This document shows positions 46,531 to 56,523 of a stretch of 64,000 bases of DNA, in pieces; within the stretch, counting starts at the first letter, position 1, and each line of letters starts with the position of its first letter. Position numbers and translations under genes: made by a program. A model generated the notes under the pieces. The model was not told the origin of the DNA. It saw only the letters and a program-made list of their open reading frames with translations, and did no database searches. This DNA comes from CAVQCX01 sp963711095 (GTDB taxonomy: Bacteria > Pseudomonadota > Gammaproteobacteria > Chromatiales > Chromatiaceae): contig CAVQCX010000024.1 in the NCBI GenBank assembly GCA_963711095.1, positions 232,726 to 296,725 of the forward strand, read 5' to 3'.

Positions 46531-48516
46531 ATGGATCAGATCTATCTCACCATCGTGCTGGCGCCGCTGCTGGGCGCGCTGATCGCGGGGCTGTTTGGGG
46601 CCCGGATCGGGCGGACCGGGGCACATTGGGTGGCTACGGGCGGCGTCGGTGTCGCCATGGTGCTCTCCCTGTACGTGCTCAAGCGCTTCATCGCCGACGC
46701 CGAGCCGGTTTTCGATCAGACGGTCTACACCTGGATGGTCAGCGACGGCCTGCACATGGAGATCGGTTTCCTGGTCGATCGGCTCACCGCGGTGATGATC
46801 GCGGTGGTGAGCTTCGTGTCCTTCTGCGTGCACGTGTACACCATCGGCTACATGGCCGACGACGAGCACAACTGGCCGCAGGACAGCAAGGCCGGGCGCA
46901 ACAGCTACCAGCGCTTCTTCAGCTACATCTCGCTGTTCACCTTCTCGATGTTGATGCTGGTGATGGCGAACAATTTCCTGCAGCTGTTCTTCGGCTGGGA
47001 GGCGGTCGGCCTGTTGTCCTATCTGCTGATCGGCTTCTGGTCGGTGCGCGAGAGCGCCATCTTCGCCGGCCTCAAGGCATTTCTGGTCAACCGCGTCGGG
47101 GACTTCGGGTTCGTGCTCGGCATCGCTGCGGTGGCCATGTACTTCAACAGCCTGGACTATGGCGAGGTCTTCGCCCGTGCCCCGGCCCTGGCCGATACCC
47201 AGATTAGCATCTGGGGCGGTACTTCCTGGTCGCTGATGACGCTGATCTGCGTGCTGCTGTTCGTCGGGGCCATGGGCAAGTCCGCCCAGGTCCCGCTGCA
47301 CGTTTGGCTGCCGGACTCCATGGAGGGCCCCACGCCCATCTCGGCGCTGATCCACGCCGCGACCATGGTGACCGCCGGGGTGTTCATGGTGGCGCGCATG
47401 TCTCCGCTCTACGAGCTCTCGGAGACGGCACTGAGCGTCGTGCTGGTGATCGGGGCGACGACGGCGTTCTTTACCGGTCTGATCGGCATCGTGCAGAACG
47501 ACATTAAGCGCGTGATCGCCTACTCGACCCTCTCTCAGCTGGGCTACATGATGGTGGCACTGGGGGCGTCGGCCTATGCCGCGGGCATCTTCCACTTGAT
47601 GACCCACGCGTTTTTCAAGGCACTGCTGTTCCTGGCAGCGGGCTCGGTGATCATCGGCATGCACCATGATCAGGACATCCGCAACATGGGCGGTGTGCGA
47701 AAGTACATGCCGATCACCTACTGGACCTCGCTGGTCGGCTCGCTGGCATTGATCGGCTTCCCCGGCTTCTCGGGCTTCTTCTCCAAGGACGCGATCATCG
47801 AGGCGGTGCACGAGTCGAGTCTGGCGGGCTCCGGGTATGCCTATGCCCTGGTGCTGGTGGGGGTCTTCGTGACCGCCCTGTACAGCTTCCGCCTGTTCTT
47901 CCTGGTGTTCCACGGCGAGGGACCGCGTGACGCGCATGCCCGCAAACATCTGCATGAATCGCCCGCGGTGGTGTGGGTCCCGCTGGTGCTGCTGGCCATT
48001 CCATCGCTGCTGATCGGCTATGTCACGGTAGGCCCCATTCTGTTTGGCGACTGGTTCCAGGGGGCGCTGCACGTCCTGCCCCAGCACGCGACCGCGGAGG
48101 CCGGCGAGCATTTTCACGGGGCCGGCGCCCTGGCCTTGTCCGGTCCGCTCCACGCACCCTTCTGGCTCGCCATCGGCGGGCTGCTCACGGCCTGGTTGTT
48201 CTACATGAAGCGGCCCGCCTGGGCTTTCGAGGTGCGCACCCGAGCGGATTTCCTATACACCATCCTCGATAAGAAGTACTGGGTTGACGAGACCTATCAG
48301 TTTCTGTTCGCGGGAGGCAGTCGGGGTCTGGGAAAGATCCTGTGGAGTGGGGGCGATGAGCTCCTGATTGACGGGGTGATGGTAAACGGCACGGCGCGCG
48401 CCGTGGGGCGCATCGCTCACGTGGTGCGCAGGGTACAGACCGGGTTTCTCTATCATTACGCGATTGCCATGATCCTGGGGCTGCTGCTGCTGCTGACCTG
48501 GTTCGTGATCGCCTGA
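46531..48516 (+). CDS. nuoL: NADH-quinone oxidoreductase subunit L
   Basis: NuoL is the distal antiporter-like proton-pumping subunit with the long lateral helix. It has 661 residues from ATG 46531; the frame also reads upstream into the repeat, but that is not coding. Key segments are NNFLQLFFGWEAVGLLSYLL (Glu), MGKSAQVPLHVWLPDSMEGP (Lys), ALIHAATMVTAGVFMVARM, NDIKRVIAYSTLSQLGYMMV and LTHAFFKALLFLAAGSVI-type helix 11. The C-terminal helix is present. Confidence 0.96.
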   Translation: MDQIYLTIVLAPLLGALIAGLFGARIGRTGAHWVATGGVGVAMVLSLYVLKRFIADAEPVFDQTVYTWMVSDGLHMEIGFLVDRLTAVMIAVVSFVSFCVHVYTIGYMADDEHNWPQDSKAGRNSYQRFFSYISLFTFSMLMLVMANNFLQLFFGWEAVGLLSYLLIGFWSVRESAIFAGLKAFLVNRVGDFGFVLGIAAVAMYFNSLDYGEVFARAPALADTQISIWGGTSWSLMTLICVLLFVGAMGKSAQVPLHVWLPDSMEGPTPISALIHAATMVTAGVFMVARMSPLYELSETALSVVLVIGATTAFFTGLIGIVQNDIKRVIAYSTLSQLGYMMVALGASAYAAGIFHLMTHAFFKALLFLAAGSVIIGMHHDQDIRNMGGVRKYMPITYWTSLVGSLALIGFPGFSGFFSKDAIIEAVHESSLAGSGYAYALVLVGVFVTALYSFRLFFLVFHGEGPRDAHARKHLHESPAVVWVPLVLLAIPSLLIGYVTVGPILFGDWFQGALHVLPQHATAEAGEHFHGAGALALSGPLHAPFWLAIGGLLTAWLFYMKRPAWAFEVRTRADFLYTILDKKYWVDETYQFLFAGGSRGLGKILWSGGDELLIDGVMVNGTARAVGRIAHVVRRVQTGFLYHYAIAMILGLLLLLTWFVIA

Positions 48517-48540
48517 CCGAAGTAGCAAGGACACGAGGCA

Positions 48541-50055
48541 ATGACAGCAGACTGGCCCATTCTGAGTCTCACCATCTGGCTGCCTATCGTCGGTGGCCTG
48601 ATGGTGCTCGCCAGCGGAGACAAGGCGCCCAACGTCTCGCGCTGGACCGCGCTCGTGATAGCGGTCTTGACCTTCCTGGTCAGCCTGCCCCTGTGGAGCG
48701 GTTTCGATCTCGGCACCGCGCAGATGCAGTTCGTGGAGCGCGCGCCCTGGGTGCCGCTGCTGCATATCGAGTATTACCTGGGCGTCGACGGCATCTCGAT
48801 GCCGCTGATCCTGCTCACCACCTTCATCACGGTCATGGTGATCATCGCCGGATGGGAGGTCATCCAGTACAAGCCCCACCAGTACATGGCGGCGTTTCTG
48901 CTCATGGAGGGGGTGATGGTCGGCGTGTTTGCGGCCTTGGATGCGATGCTGTTCTACGTCTTCTGGGAGGCGATGCTGATCCCGATGTTCGTCATCATCG
49001 GGGTCTGGGGCGGTCCCAACCGGGTGTACGCGACCATCAAGTTCTTTCTCTACACATTCCTAGGCTCGGTGCTGATGCTGGTCGCCCTGATCTACCTGTA
49101 TTTCCAGGCGGGCAGCTTCGAGATCCTCAGCTACTACGACGCCAAGCTGGCCCTGACGCCGCAGATTCTGATCTTCCTGGCCTTTCTCACCGCTTTTGCG
49201 GTCAAGGTACCGATGTGGCCGGTGCATACCTGGCTGCCGGACGCCCACGTGGAGGCCCCGACCGGCGGCTCGGTGATCCTGGCCGCGATCATGCTGAAGA
49301 TCGGCGGCTACGGCTTCCTGCGCTTCAGTCTGCCGATCACCCCCGACGCGAGCCAGCATCTGGATTGGCTTATCATCTCCATGTCGCTGGTGGCGGTGGT
49401 CTACATCAGCTTCGTCGCCCTGGTCCAGCGGGACATGAAGAAACTGATCGCCTACTCGTCCATCGCGCACATGGGCTTCGTGACCCTGGGCTTTTTCATC
49501 GTCTTCACCATCCTGCACCGCGCCGATGTGCACGGCGGGGCGGCCATGGGGGTGCAGGGAGGGATGGTGCAGATGATCTCTCACGGGTTCATCTCTGCGG
49601 CCCTGTTTCTATGCGTCGGCGTCCTGTACGATCGGCTGCACAGCCGTCAGATCGCCGATTACGGTGGCGTGGTCAACACCATGCCGGTGTTCGGTGCCCT
49701 GATGGTGTTCTTCGCCATGGCCAACGCCGGACTGCCGGGCACCTCAGGGTTCGTCGGCGAGTTCATGGTGATCCTCGCGAGCTTCAGGGCGGATTTCTGG
49801 TTCGCCTTCCTGGCGGCGACCACTCTGGTCATCGGGGCCGCGTACACGCTCTGGATGGTCAAACGCGTGGTGTTCGGCAAGGTGGTGAGCCAGGGTGTGG
49901 CGGCGCTGCAGGATGTCAACGGCCGCGAGCTGCTGGTGCTGGGCTCGCTCGCTGTGGTGGTGCTGATTCTCGGGATCTGGCCGGCGCCGCTGGTGAAGGT
50001 GATGGACGCGACTGTCCAGAATCTGATTCAGCACGTCCAGGTCTCCAAGCTCTGA
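48541..50055 (+). CDS. nuoM: NADH-quinone oxidoreductase subunit M
   Basis: NuoM is the middle antiporter-like proton pump, 504 residues with about 14 helices. The pathway Glu is in MLFYVFWEAMLIPMFVIIGV and the Lys in AFAVKVPMWPVHTWLPDAHV. VQRDMKKLIAYSSIAHMGFV and SGFVGEFMVILASF are also typical. It lies 24 bp after nuoL and 23 bp before nuoN. Confidence 0.97.
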   Translation: MTADWPILSLTIWLPIVGGLMVLASGDKAPNVSRWTALVIAVLTFLVSLPLWSGFDLGTAQMQFVERAPWVPLLHIEYYLGVDGISMPLILLTTFITVMVIIAGWEVIQYKPHQYMAAFLLMEGVMVGVFAALDAMLFYVFWEAMLIPMFVIIGVWGGPNRVYATIKFFLYTFLGSVLMLVALIYLYFQAGSFEILSYYDAKLALTPQILIFLAFLTAFAVKVPMWPVHTWLPDAHVEAPTGGSVILAAIMLKIGGYGFLRFSLPITPDASQHLDWLIISMSLVAVVYISFVALVQRDMKKLIAYSSIAHMGFVTLGFFIVFTILHRADVHGGAAMGVQGGMVQMISHGFISAALFLCVGVLYDRLHSRQIADYGGVVNTMPVFGALMVFFAMANAGLPGTSGFVGEFMVILASFRADFWFAFLAATTLVIGAAYTLWMVKRVVFGKVVSQGVAALQDVNGRELLVLGSLAVVVLILGIWPAPLVKVMDATVQNLIQHVQVSKL

Positions 50056-50078
50056 GCGGAGAGGGCGGGTAGCGAGCC

Positions 50079-51515
50079 ATGCAATTCCAGGTCTCCAATC
50101 TGATTCCGGTCCTGCCCGAGATGTTCGTGCTGGGCCTGGCGTGCGCCGTGTTGTTGGCGGATCTGTTCGTCAAGGAGCGACAGAGGGTCTTCACCTATGG
50201 GCTGGCCCAGGTGGGGCTGGTGGTGGCGGTGGCCCTGACCCTCTGGGTGGCCGAGCCCCAGCGCCAGGTACTGCTCGACGGCAGCTACGTGCGCGATCCC
50301 ATGTCGGACGCGCTCAAGGTGGCCATCTTGGTGATCACCTTTACGGTGTTCGTTTACGCCAAGGACTATCTGCGCCAGCGCGGGCTGTTCAAGGGCGACT
50401 TCTACGCTCTGAGCCTGTTCGCCATGCTCGGCATGATGGTCATGGTCTCGGCCAACAGCCTGCTTGCCATCTACCTCGGGCTGGAGCTGCTCTCCCTGTC
50501 TCTGTATGCCCTGGTGGCCTTCGACCGCGATTCGCCGCTCGCCTCCGAGGCGGCCATGAAGTATTACGTGCTCGGCGCTCTGGCCTCGGGCATGCTGCTC
50601 TACGGTATGTCGATGGTGTATGGGGCGACCGGCGCATTGGACTTCCCGGCTGTCGCCCGGGCCATCGCCGACCCGGGCGATCAGCGCCTGGTGCTGGTGT
50701 TCGGCCTGGTGTTTCTGGTCATCGGCATCGCCTTCAAGCTCGGCGCGGTGCCGTTCCACATGTGGGTGCCCGACGTCTACCAGGGTGCCCCCACGGCGAC
50801 CACCGTATTTCTGGGCAGCGCGCCCAAGCTGGCCGCCTTCGCGCTCGCCATGCGCCTGCTGGTCGACGCCATGGGCGCGCTGCACGCGGACTGGCAGGGC
50901 ATGCTGATCATCCTGTCGGTGCTGTCCATGGCGATCGGCAATCTGGCCGCCATCGCCCAGGCCAACATCAAGCGCATGCTGGCCTATTCCACGATCTCCC
51001 ACGTCGGCTTCCTGCTGCTCGGTCTGTTGGCGGCCACCGGCGCCGGCTACACGGCTGCGATGTTCTATGCCATCGTCTATGCGCTGATGGCGACCGGCGC
51101 CTTCGGTATCGTCATGCTGCTCAGTCGTGCCGGGTTCGAGGCCGAGAGCCTGGCGGACTACAAGGGCCTGAGCCAGCGCAGTCCCTGGTTCGCGGGCATG
51201 ATGCTGCTGCTGATGTTCTCCATGGCCGGTGTCCCGCCGACCGTAGGCTTCTTCGCGAAGCTGTTCGTGCTTCAGGCCGTGGTCGCGGTCGACCTGGTCT
51301 GGCTGGCGGTCGCGGCGGTCGTCTTCTCCATCATCGGTGCCTTCTACTATCTGCGCATCGTCAAGCTGATGTACTTCGATAAGCCCGAGACCGACGAGCC
51401 GCTCCAGGCGGGTTGGGACACGCGGGCCCTGCTGAGCCTGAACGGGCTGGCGATGCTGTATTTCGGCCTGTTCCCGGCCGGTCTCCTCTCGGTCTGCAAC
51501 TTTGCCGTGGGATGA
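50079..51515 (+). CDS. nuoN: NADH-quinone oxidoreductase subunit N
   Basis: NuoN is the third antiporter-like subunit and the last gene of the complex I operon. It has 478 residues. Conserved are SLLAIYLGLELLSLSLYALV (Glu), FKLGAVPFHMWVPDVYQGAP (Lys), QANIKRMLAYSTISHVGFLL and AGVPPTVGFFAKLFVLQAVV. No clear terminator was seen in the 155 bp before tRNA-fMet. Confidence 0.97.
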   Translation: MQFQVSNLIPVLPEMFVLGLACAVLLADLFVKERQRVFTYGLAQVGLVVAVALTLWVAEPQRQVLLDGSYVRDPMSDALKVAILVITFTVFVYAKDYLRQRGLFKGDFYALSLFAMLGMMVMVSANSLLAIYLGLELLSLSLYALVAFDRDSPLASEAAMKYYVLGALASGMLLYGMSMVYGATGALDFPAVARAIADPGDQRLVLVFGLVFLVIGIAFKLGAVPFHMWVPDVYQGAPTATTVFLGSAPKLAAFALAMRLLVDAMGALHADWQGMLIILSVLSMAIGNLAAIAQANIKRMLAYSTISHVGFLLLGLLAATGAGYTAAMFYAIVYALMATGAFGIVMLLSRAGFEAESLADYKGLSQRSPWFAGMMLLLMFSMAGVPPTVGFFAKLFVLQAVVAVDLVWLAVAAVVFSIIGAFYYLRIVKLMYFDKPETDEPLQAGWDTRALLSLNGLAMLYFGLFPAGLLSVCNFAVG

Positions 51516-51627
51516 GGCGCCCGGGGCGCGCCCGATGGCTCGAGGGCGCCCCGGGCGGTGCCGAGCAGGGTCACAGCATCGGGTCTGGACGGGTTTTCCG
51601 GAGGTAGCCGGGCGAGCCGGACGAGGC

Positions 51628-51656
51628 TTGCGTCCGGCAGCGTAACTAGGTACCAT
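51628..51656 (+). promoter_or_regulatory. Candidate promoter of tRNA-fMet
   Basis: TTGCGT (51628-51633) and TACCAT (51651-51656) are 17 bp apart and end 13 bp before the tRNA. Spacing is ideal and both boxes are moderate matches. Confidence 0.55.
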
Positions 51657-51669
51657 GCTGTTTCGTCGA

Positions 51670-51746
<77 letters not shown>

Positions 51747-51752
51747 CACATA

Positions 51753-51785
51753 ACAAAAAACCCCGGTTACCGGGGTTTTTTGTTC
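51753..51785 (+). terminator. Rho-independent terminator after tRNA-fMet
   Basis: AAAAAACCCCGGT pairs with ACCGGGGTTTTTT. This bidirectional-type stem with a T run starts seven bases after the tRNA. Confidence 0.92.
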
Positions 51786-51865
51786 GTCGGGTCCCCTTGA
51801 TGCGAGCGTCGCGACGGGTGGCGGAACGGTCGGGTCCGCCGCCCCGGGGTACCGGAATCAATGCG

Positions 51866-51892
51866 TGGGCCTGAGGGCCCATTTTTGTTTTG
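51866..51892 (+). terminator. Terminator-like hairpin abutting the rimP start
   Basis: TGGGCC-TGAG-GGCCCA is followed by ATTTTTGTTTT, a convincing intrinsic terminator or attenuator. It ends about seven bases before the rimP ATG, leaving no room for a normal Shine-Dalgarno. Read-through of this site and of the one after tRNA-fMet would be needed for rimP-nusA expression from the tRNA promoter. Confidence 0.75.
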
Positions 51893-51898
51893 TCGGTT

Positions 51899-52354
51899 AT
51901 GCAGAATCTGCCCGATAGATTGCGGAGCTTGATCGGTCCCGTGGTGAGCGCCATGGGGTACGAGCTGGTGGGTATCGAGTATCACGGTCGGGGCCAGAGC
52001 GGGCTGCTGCGGGTATACATTGACCACGAACGGGGCATCACCTTGGACGATTGCTCGGCGGTGAGCCACCAGGTCAGCGGACTGCTGGACGTGGAGGATC
52101 CGATCGTCGAGCACTACGATCTGGAGATCTCCTCGCCGGGGCTCGACCGGCCGTTGTTCGGCCGGGCTGATTTCGAGCGGTTCACGGGGCGCCAGGCCAA
52201 GGTGACCCTGCACGCCAAGCTGGAAGGACGTCGGCGCTTCACGGGTGTGCTGGGAGGTGTCGATGGCGACGCCCTGCTGATGGAAGTGGAGGGGGAGGCG
52301 TTGCGCCTGCCCCTGGATCAGATCGATTCGGCCCGCCTGGCGCCTGAGCTCTGA
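51899..52354 (+). CDS. rimP: Ribosome maturation factor RimP
   Basis: RimP assists 30S subunit assembly. ATG 51899 gives 151 residues (MQNLPDRLRSLIGPVVSAMG). The core has YELVGIEYHGRGQSGLLRVY and YDLEISSPGLDRPLF. A TTG at 51890 is in frame but inside the terminator T run. There is no Shine-Dalgarno directly upstream, so initiation may be unusual. It leads the nusA-infB operon. Confidence 0.95.
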   Translation: MQNLPDRLRSLIGPVVSAMGYELVGIEYHGRGQSGLLRVYIDHERGITLDDCSAVSHQVSGLLDVEDPIVEHYDLEISSPGLDRPLFGRADFERFTGRQAKVTLHAKLEGRRRFTGVLGGVDGDALLMEVEGEALRLPLDQIDSARLAPEL

Positions 52355-52369
52355 TTGGGAATTGCATAG

Positions 52370-53872
52370 ATGACCAAAGAAATTTTGCTGGTGGTCGAGG
52401 CCGTCTCCAACGAGAAGGGTATCGACAAGGAAAGCGTCTTCGAGGCGATCGAGGCGGCGCTGGCGTCTGCCACGCGCAAAGGCTCGCGCGGAGATATCGA
52501 CGCGCGCGTCGCCATCAACCGCGTCAACGGGGACTACGACACGTTTCGTCGCTGGGAGGTGATTCCGGACGGGGATGAGATGGAGTCCGCGGATCGACAG
52601 CTGTATCTGAGCACGGCACGCGAGCGCGACCCCGGCATCGAGGTGGGCGGCTTCATCGAGGAGCCGATGGAGTCGGTGGAGTTCGGACGCATCGGGGCGA
52701 CTGCCGCCAAGCAGGTCATCGTTCAGAAGGTGCGCGAGGCCGAGCGCGCCAAGGTGGTCGAAGCCTATCTCGAGCGTAAGGGTCAGCTGGTCACCGGCGT
52801 GGTCAAGCGGGTCGACAAGGGCAATGTGTTTCTGGACCTGGGCAGCAACGCCGAAGGATTTATTCCGCGCGAGCACCTGATCCCCCGTGAGTCGGTGCGG
52901 GTGGGAGACCGCATCCGGGGCTTCCTCCATGACGTTCGCTCGGAGCTGCGCGGGCCACAGCTATTCATCAGCCGGACGATGCCCGAGCTGTTGATCGAGC
53001 TGTTCAAGCTGGAGGTGCCGGAGGTCGGGGAAGGACTCATCGACATCATGGGCGCCGCCCGCGATCCCGGGCTGCGGGCCAAGATTGCGGTGCGCAGCAA
53101 CGAGCCGCGCATCGACCCCGTGGGGGCCTGCGTCGGCATGCGCGGATCCCGCGTGCAGGCGGTGTCCAACGAGCTCAGCGGCGAGCGCGTGGACATCATC
53201 CTGTGGAACGACAATCCCGCCCAGTTCGTCATCAATGCCATGTCCCCGGCCGAGGTGGTCTCCATCGTGGTCGATGAGGACGCGCACAGCATGGATGTCG
53301 CCGTAAGGGAGGAATTTCTATCCCAGGCGATCGGTCGCGGCGGCCAGAACGTGCGGCTGGCAAGTCAGCTTACCGGCTGGGAGCTGAACGTGATGGACGA
53401 GTCCCAGGCGACCGAGAAGAGCGAGAGCGAGTCGCGCCAATTGATGACCCAGTTCATGGAGCAGCTCGACGTTGACGAGGAGGTCGCGGCGATCCTGGTG
53501 CAGGAAGGCTTCTCCACCCTCGATGAGGTGGCCTATGTGCCTATGAGCGAGCTGCTGGAGATCGAGGAGTTCGACGAGAGCATCGTGCGAGAGCTGCGCG
53601 AGCGGGCCAAGGACGTGCTGCTGACCAGCGCCATCGCCCAGGAGGAGACGCTCGCCGAGGTGGAGCCGGCGGACGACCTTCTCAATATGCAGGGGATGGA
53701 CCGCGGACTGGCATTTGCGCTGGCGGCACGCGGTGTGGTCACCATGGAGGACCTGGCGGAGCAGTCGGTCGACGACCTGATGGAGCTGGAAGGCATGGAC
53801 GAGGAGCGCGCCGGTCAGCTGATCATGACCGCGCGGGCGCCCTGGTTCGCAGACGAAGAGCAGCAGGGCTGA
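52370..53872 (+). CDS. nusA: Transcription termination/antitermination factor NusA
   Basis: NusA binds RNA polymerase and RNA to control pausing, termination and antitermination. The 500 residues comprise the N-terminal polymerase-binding domain (1-130), S1 domain (about 135-200, VTGVVKRVDKGNVFLDLG), two KH domains (about 230-345, with GACVGMRGSRVQAVSNEL), and two C-terminal acidic helix-hairpin-helix repeats (about 365-495), as in E. coli. The hairpin before rimP may allow NusA-dependent feedback; that is inference. Confidence 0.97.
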   Translation: MTKEILLVVEAVSNEKGIDKESVFEAIEAALASATRKGSRGDIDARVAINRVNGDYDTFRRWEVIPDGDEMESADRQLYLSTARERDPGIEVGGFIEEPMESVEFGRIGATAAKQVIVQKVREAERAKVVEAYLERKGQLVTGVVKRVDKGNVFLDLGSNAEGFIPREHLIPRESVRVGDRIRGFLHDVRSELRGPQLFISRTMPELLIELFKLEVPEVGEGLIDIMGAARDPGLRAKIAVRSNEPRIDPVGACVGMRGSRVQAVSNELSGERVDIILWNDNPAQFVINAMSPAEVVSIVVDEDAHSMDVAVREEFLSQAIGRGGQNVRLASQLTGWELNVMDESQATEKSESESRQLMTQFMEQLDVDEEVAAILVQEGFSTLDEVAYVPMSELLEIEEFDESIVRELRERAKDVLLTSAIAQEETLAEVEPADDLLNMQGMDRGLAFALAARGVVTMEDLAEQSVDDLMELEGMDEERAGQLIMTARAPWFADEEQQG

Positions 53873-53894
53873 AGCCGCCTGGGAGGCACAAGCC

Positions 53895-56507
53895 ATGAGC
53901 GAAGTAACCGTAAAGCAGCTCGCTACCGATGTCGGCATCCCGGTCGACCGGCTGCTGTCGCAGCTGGAGGAGGCCGGTCTGCCCAAGCAGGGCGAGGACG
54001 AGGCGATCAGCGAGGCCGAAAAGGTCCAGCTGCTCGACTATCTGCGGCGCAGTCATGGCAAGGTGGGTGGCGACGCGGCCGGCGCCGAGCCGCGACGGGT
54101 TACGCTCAAGCGCAAGACCACCACCGAGCTGCGCCAGCCGGTGAGCACCGCCGGAACGCGCACGGGCGCACGTCCCGCGGCGACTCCGCGGGTCAGCAAG
54201 ACGGTCAGCGTCGAGGTGCGGCGCAAGCGCACCTATGTGAAGCGCAGCAGTATCATCGAGACCGACGATCAGCTGCTCGCGGCCGAGCAGGCGAAGCAGG
54301 CGCTGGAGGATCAGGCCGAGCAGCAGCGCCAGGCCGAAGCCGAGGCTGAGGCCCGCCACCGGGCCACCGAGGACGCCAGGCGGCGCGAAGAGGAGGAGCG
54401 GCGCAAGCTGGAAGAGGAGGCCAGGCGTCGGGATGAGGAGCGTCAACGCCTGGAGGCCGAAGAGCGGGCGCGCCAGGAGGAGGCAGCGCGCCGGGAGGCC
54501 GAGCGACTGAGTGCGGCCGCTGGGGAGGGCAAGGCCGCCGTGGCCCCCGCCAAGCCTAAGGCGAAGAAGGGACGCAAGGGCGAGGAGCGCGAGGCAGCGG
54601 CCGGCGATCGCGCCAAGCGCGCTGGCCGCACTGAGCTGCATGTGGCCGAGGAGATGCGGGGTCGGCGGCGCAAGAAGCCCGGTAAACGCCTCAGCCCCGG
54701 TGCCATGCCCGAGACCCAGCATGGTTTTCAGCGCCCGACCGCCCCGGTCGTGAAGGAAGTGGAGATCCCCGAGTCGATCACTGTGGGCGAGCTTGCCCAG
54801 CGCATGTCGGTCAAGGCCGCCGAGCTGATCAAGACGCTGATGAAAATGGGCAATCTGGTGACGATCAATCAGGTACTGGATGCGGATACCGCCATGCTGG
54901 TCGTGGAGGAGATGGGCCACACCGCAGTGCGGCGCAAGAAGGAAGACGCCGAGGCCGAGATTCTGAGCGCCATCGAGGACCAGCCGGAAGGCGCCGTGGA
55001 GCCGCGCGCCCCGGTGGTGACCATCATGGGGCACGTCGACCACGGCAAGACCTCGCTGCTCGACTATATCCGCAGCACCCGAGTGGCGGCCGGGGAGGCC
55101 GGCGGCATCACCCAGCACATCGGCGCCTACCATGTAGGCACGGCCCGGGGCACGGTGACCTTCCTTGACACCCCCGGCCACGCCGCGTTCTCGGCGATGC
55201 GTGCGCGCGGTGCCCGGGTCACCGATATCGTGATCCTGGTCGTGGCCGCGGACGACGGGGTGATGCCCCAGACCCGGGAGGCGGTCCAGCACGCCAAGGC
55301 TGCCGGGGTGCCCATGGTGGTGGCGGTGAACAAGATCGACAAGCCCGGTGCCCAGCCGGATCGGATAATGCAGGAGCTCACCCAGTTCCAGGTCGTGCCC
55401 GAGGAGTGGGGTGGCGACACCCAGTTCGTGAAGGTATCGGCCAAGACCGGGGAGGGGATCGACAGCTTGCTCGATTCGATCCTGCTGCAGGCAGAGGTGC
55501 TGGAGCTCGAAGCCGTGCGCGACGGCCTCGCCAAGGGCGTGATCATCGAGTCCAGCGTCGAGAAGGGGCGTGGCCCGGTGGCCACGGTGCTGGTGCAGTC
55601 CGGTACGCTGCGGCGCGGCGATGTGCTGGTGGCCGGCCAAGAGTACGGCCGGGTGCGGGCGATGTTCGATGAGAGCGGCCACTCGGTCAAAGAGGCCGGC
55701 CCGTCGATCCCGGTGCAGGTGCTTGGCCTGTCCGGCGCGCCGAGCGCCGGGGATGACGCGGTGGCGCTGGCCGACGAGCGTAAGGCGCGGGAGCTGGCGG
55801 AGCTGCGCCAGGTGCGCGAACGCGACACCAAGCTGGCGGCCCAGAAGTCGACCAAGCTCGAAGAGGTCTTCTCGCAGATGACCGAGGGCGAGGCCATCTA
55901 CGTCAACCTGATCATCAAGGCGGATGTCCAGGGCAGCGTCGAAGCGCTCAAGGGCACCCTTGAGGACATCAGCACCGATGAGGTCCGGGTCAAGGTGGTG
56001 GCGGCCGGCGTGGGCGGCATCAACGAATCGGATGCCAACCTGGCATTGACCTCCGGGGCCATCATCATCGGCTTCAATGTGCGAGCCGATGCGTCCGCCC
56101 GGCGTGTGATCGAGGAGAAAGGCATCGACCTGCGCTACTACTCGATCATCTACGAGGTTATCGACGACGTGAAGAAGGCCATCTCCGGCATGCTGTCCCC
56201 GGAGATCAAGGAGGAGATCATCGGGCTTGCCGAGGTGCGCGACGTGTTCCGCTCGTCCAAGCTCGGCAACATCGCCGGGTGCATGGTCCTGGAGGGTTTG
56301 GTCAAGCGCAACAACCCCATCCGGGTGCTGCGTGATAACGTGGTCGTCTACGAGGGCGCATTGGAGTCCCTGCGCCGCTTCCGGGAGGACGCCGCGGAGG
56401 TCAAGGCGGGTATGGAGTGCGGCATCGGGGTCAAGAACTACAACGACGTGAAAGCGGGAGATCAGATCGAGGTCTTCGAGCGCGTCGAAGTGGCGCGCGG
56501 GATCTGA
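53895..56507 (+). CDS. infB: Translation initiation factor IF-2
   Basis: IF-2 is the GTPase that brings fMet-tRNA to the 30S subunit. Of 870 residues, 1-50 are an IF2_N domain (VTVKQLATDVGIPVDRLLSQ). About 120-215 are a highly charged Arg/Glu/Ala helix. The second IF2_N domain lies near 295-345. The G domain has GHVDHGKTSLLD (G1), DTPGHAAF (G3) and NKIDKP (G4). Domains II-IV follow, ending KAGDQIEVFERVEVARGI. The initiator tRNA gene is in the same locus. Confidence 0.98.
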   Translation: MSEVTVKQLATDVGIPVDRLLSQLEEAGLPKQGEDEAISEAEKVQLLDYLRRSHGKVGGDAAGAEPRRVTLKRKTTTELRQPVSTAGTRTGARPAATPRVSKTVSVEVRRKRTYVKRSSIIETDDQLLAAEQAKQALEDQAEQQRQAEAEAEARHRATEDARRREEEERRKLEEEARRRDEERQRLEAEERARQEEAARREAERLSAAAGEGKAAVAPAKPKAKKGRKGEEREAAAGDRAKRAGRTELHVAEEMRGRRRKKPGKRLSPGAMPETQHGFQRPTAPVVKEVEIPESITVGELAQRMSVKAAELIKTLMKMGNLVTINQVLDADTAMLVVEEMGHTAVRRKKEDAEAEILSAIEDQPEGAVEPRAPVVTIMGHVDHGKTSLLDYIRSTRVAAGEAGGITQHIGAYHVGTARGTVTFLDTPGHAAFSAMRARGARVTDIVILVVAADDGVMPQTREAVQHAKAAGVPMVVAVNKIDKPGAQPDRIMQELTQFQVVPEEWGGDTQFVKVSAKTGEGIDSLLDSILLQAEVLELEAVRDGLAKGVIIESSVEKGRGPVATVLVQSGTLRRGDVLVAGQEYGRVRAMFDESGHSVKEAGPSIPVQVLGLSGAPSAGDDAVALADERKARELAELRQVRERDTKLAAQKSTKLEEVFSQMTEGEAIYVNLIIKADVQGSVEALKGTLEDISTDEVRVKVVAAGVGGINESDANLALTSGAIIIGFNVRADASARRVIEEKGIDLRYYSIIYEVIDDVKKAISGMLSPEIKEEIIGLAEVRDVFRSSKLGNIAGCMVLEGLVKRNNPIRVLRDNVVVYEGALESLRRFREDAAEVKAGMECGIGVKNYNDVKAGDQIEVFERVEVARGI

Positions 56508-56523
56508 TCGGGCGCTTGCGGCC

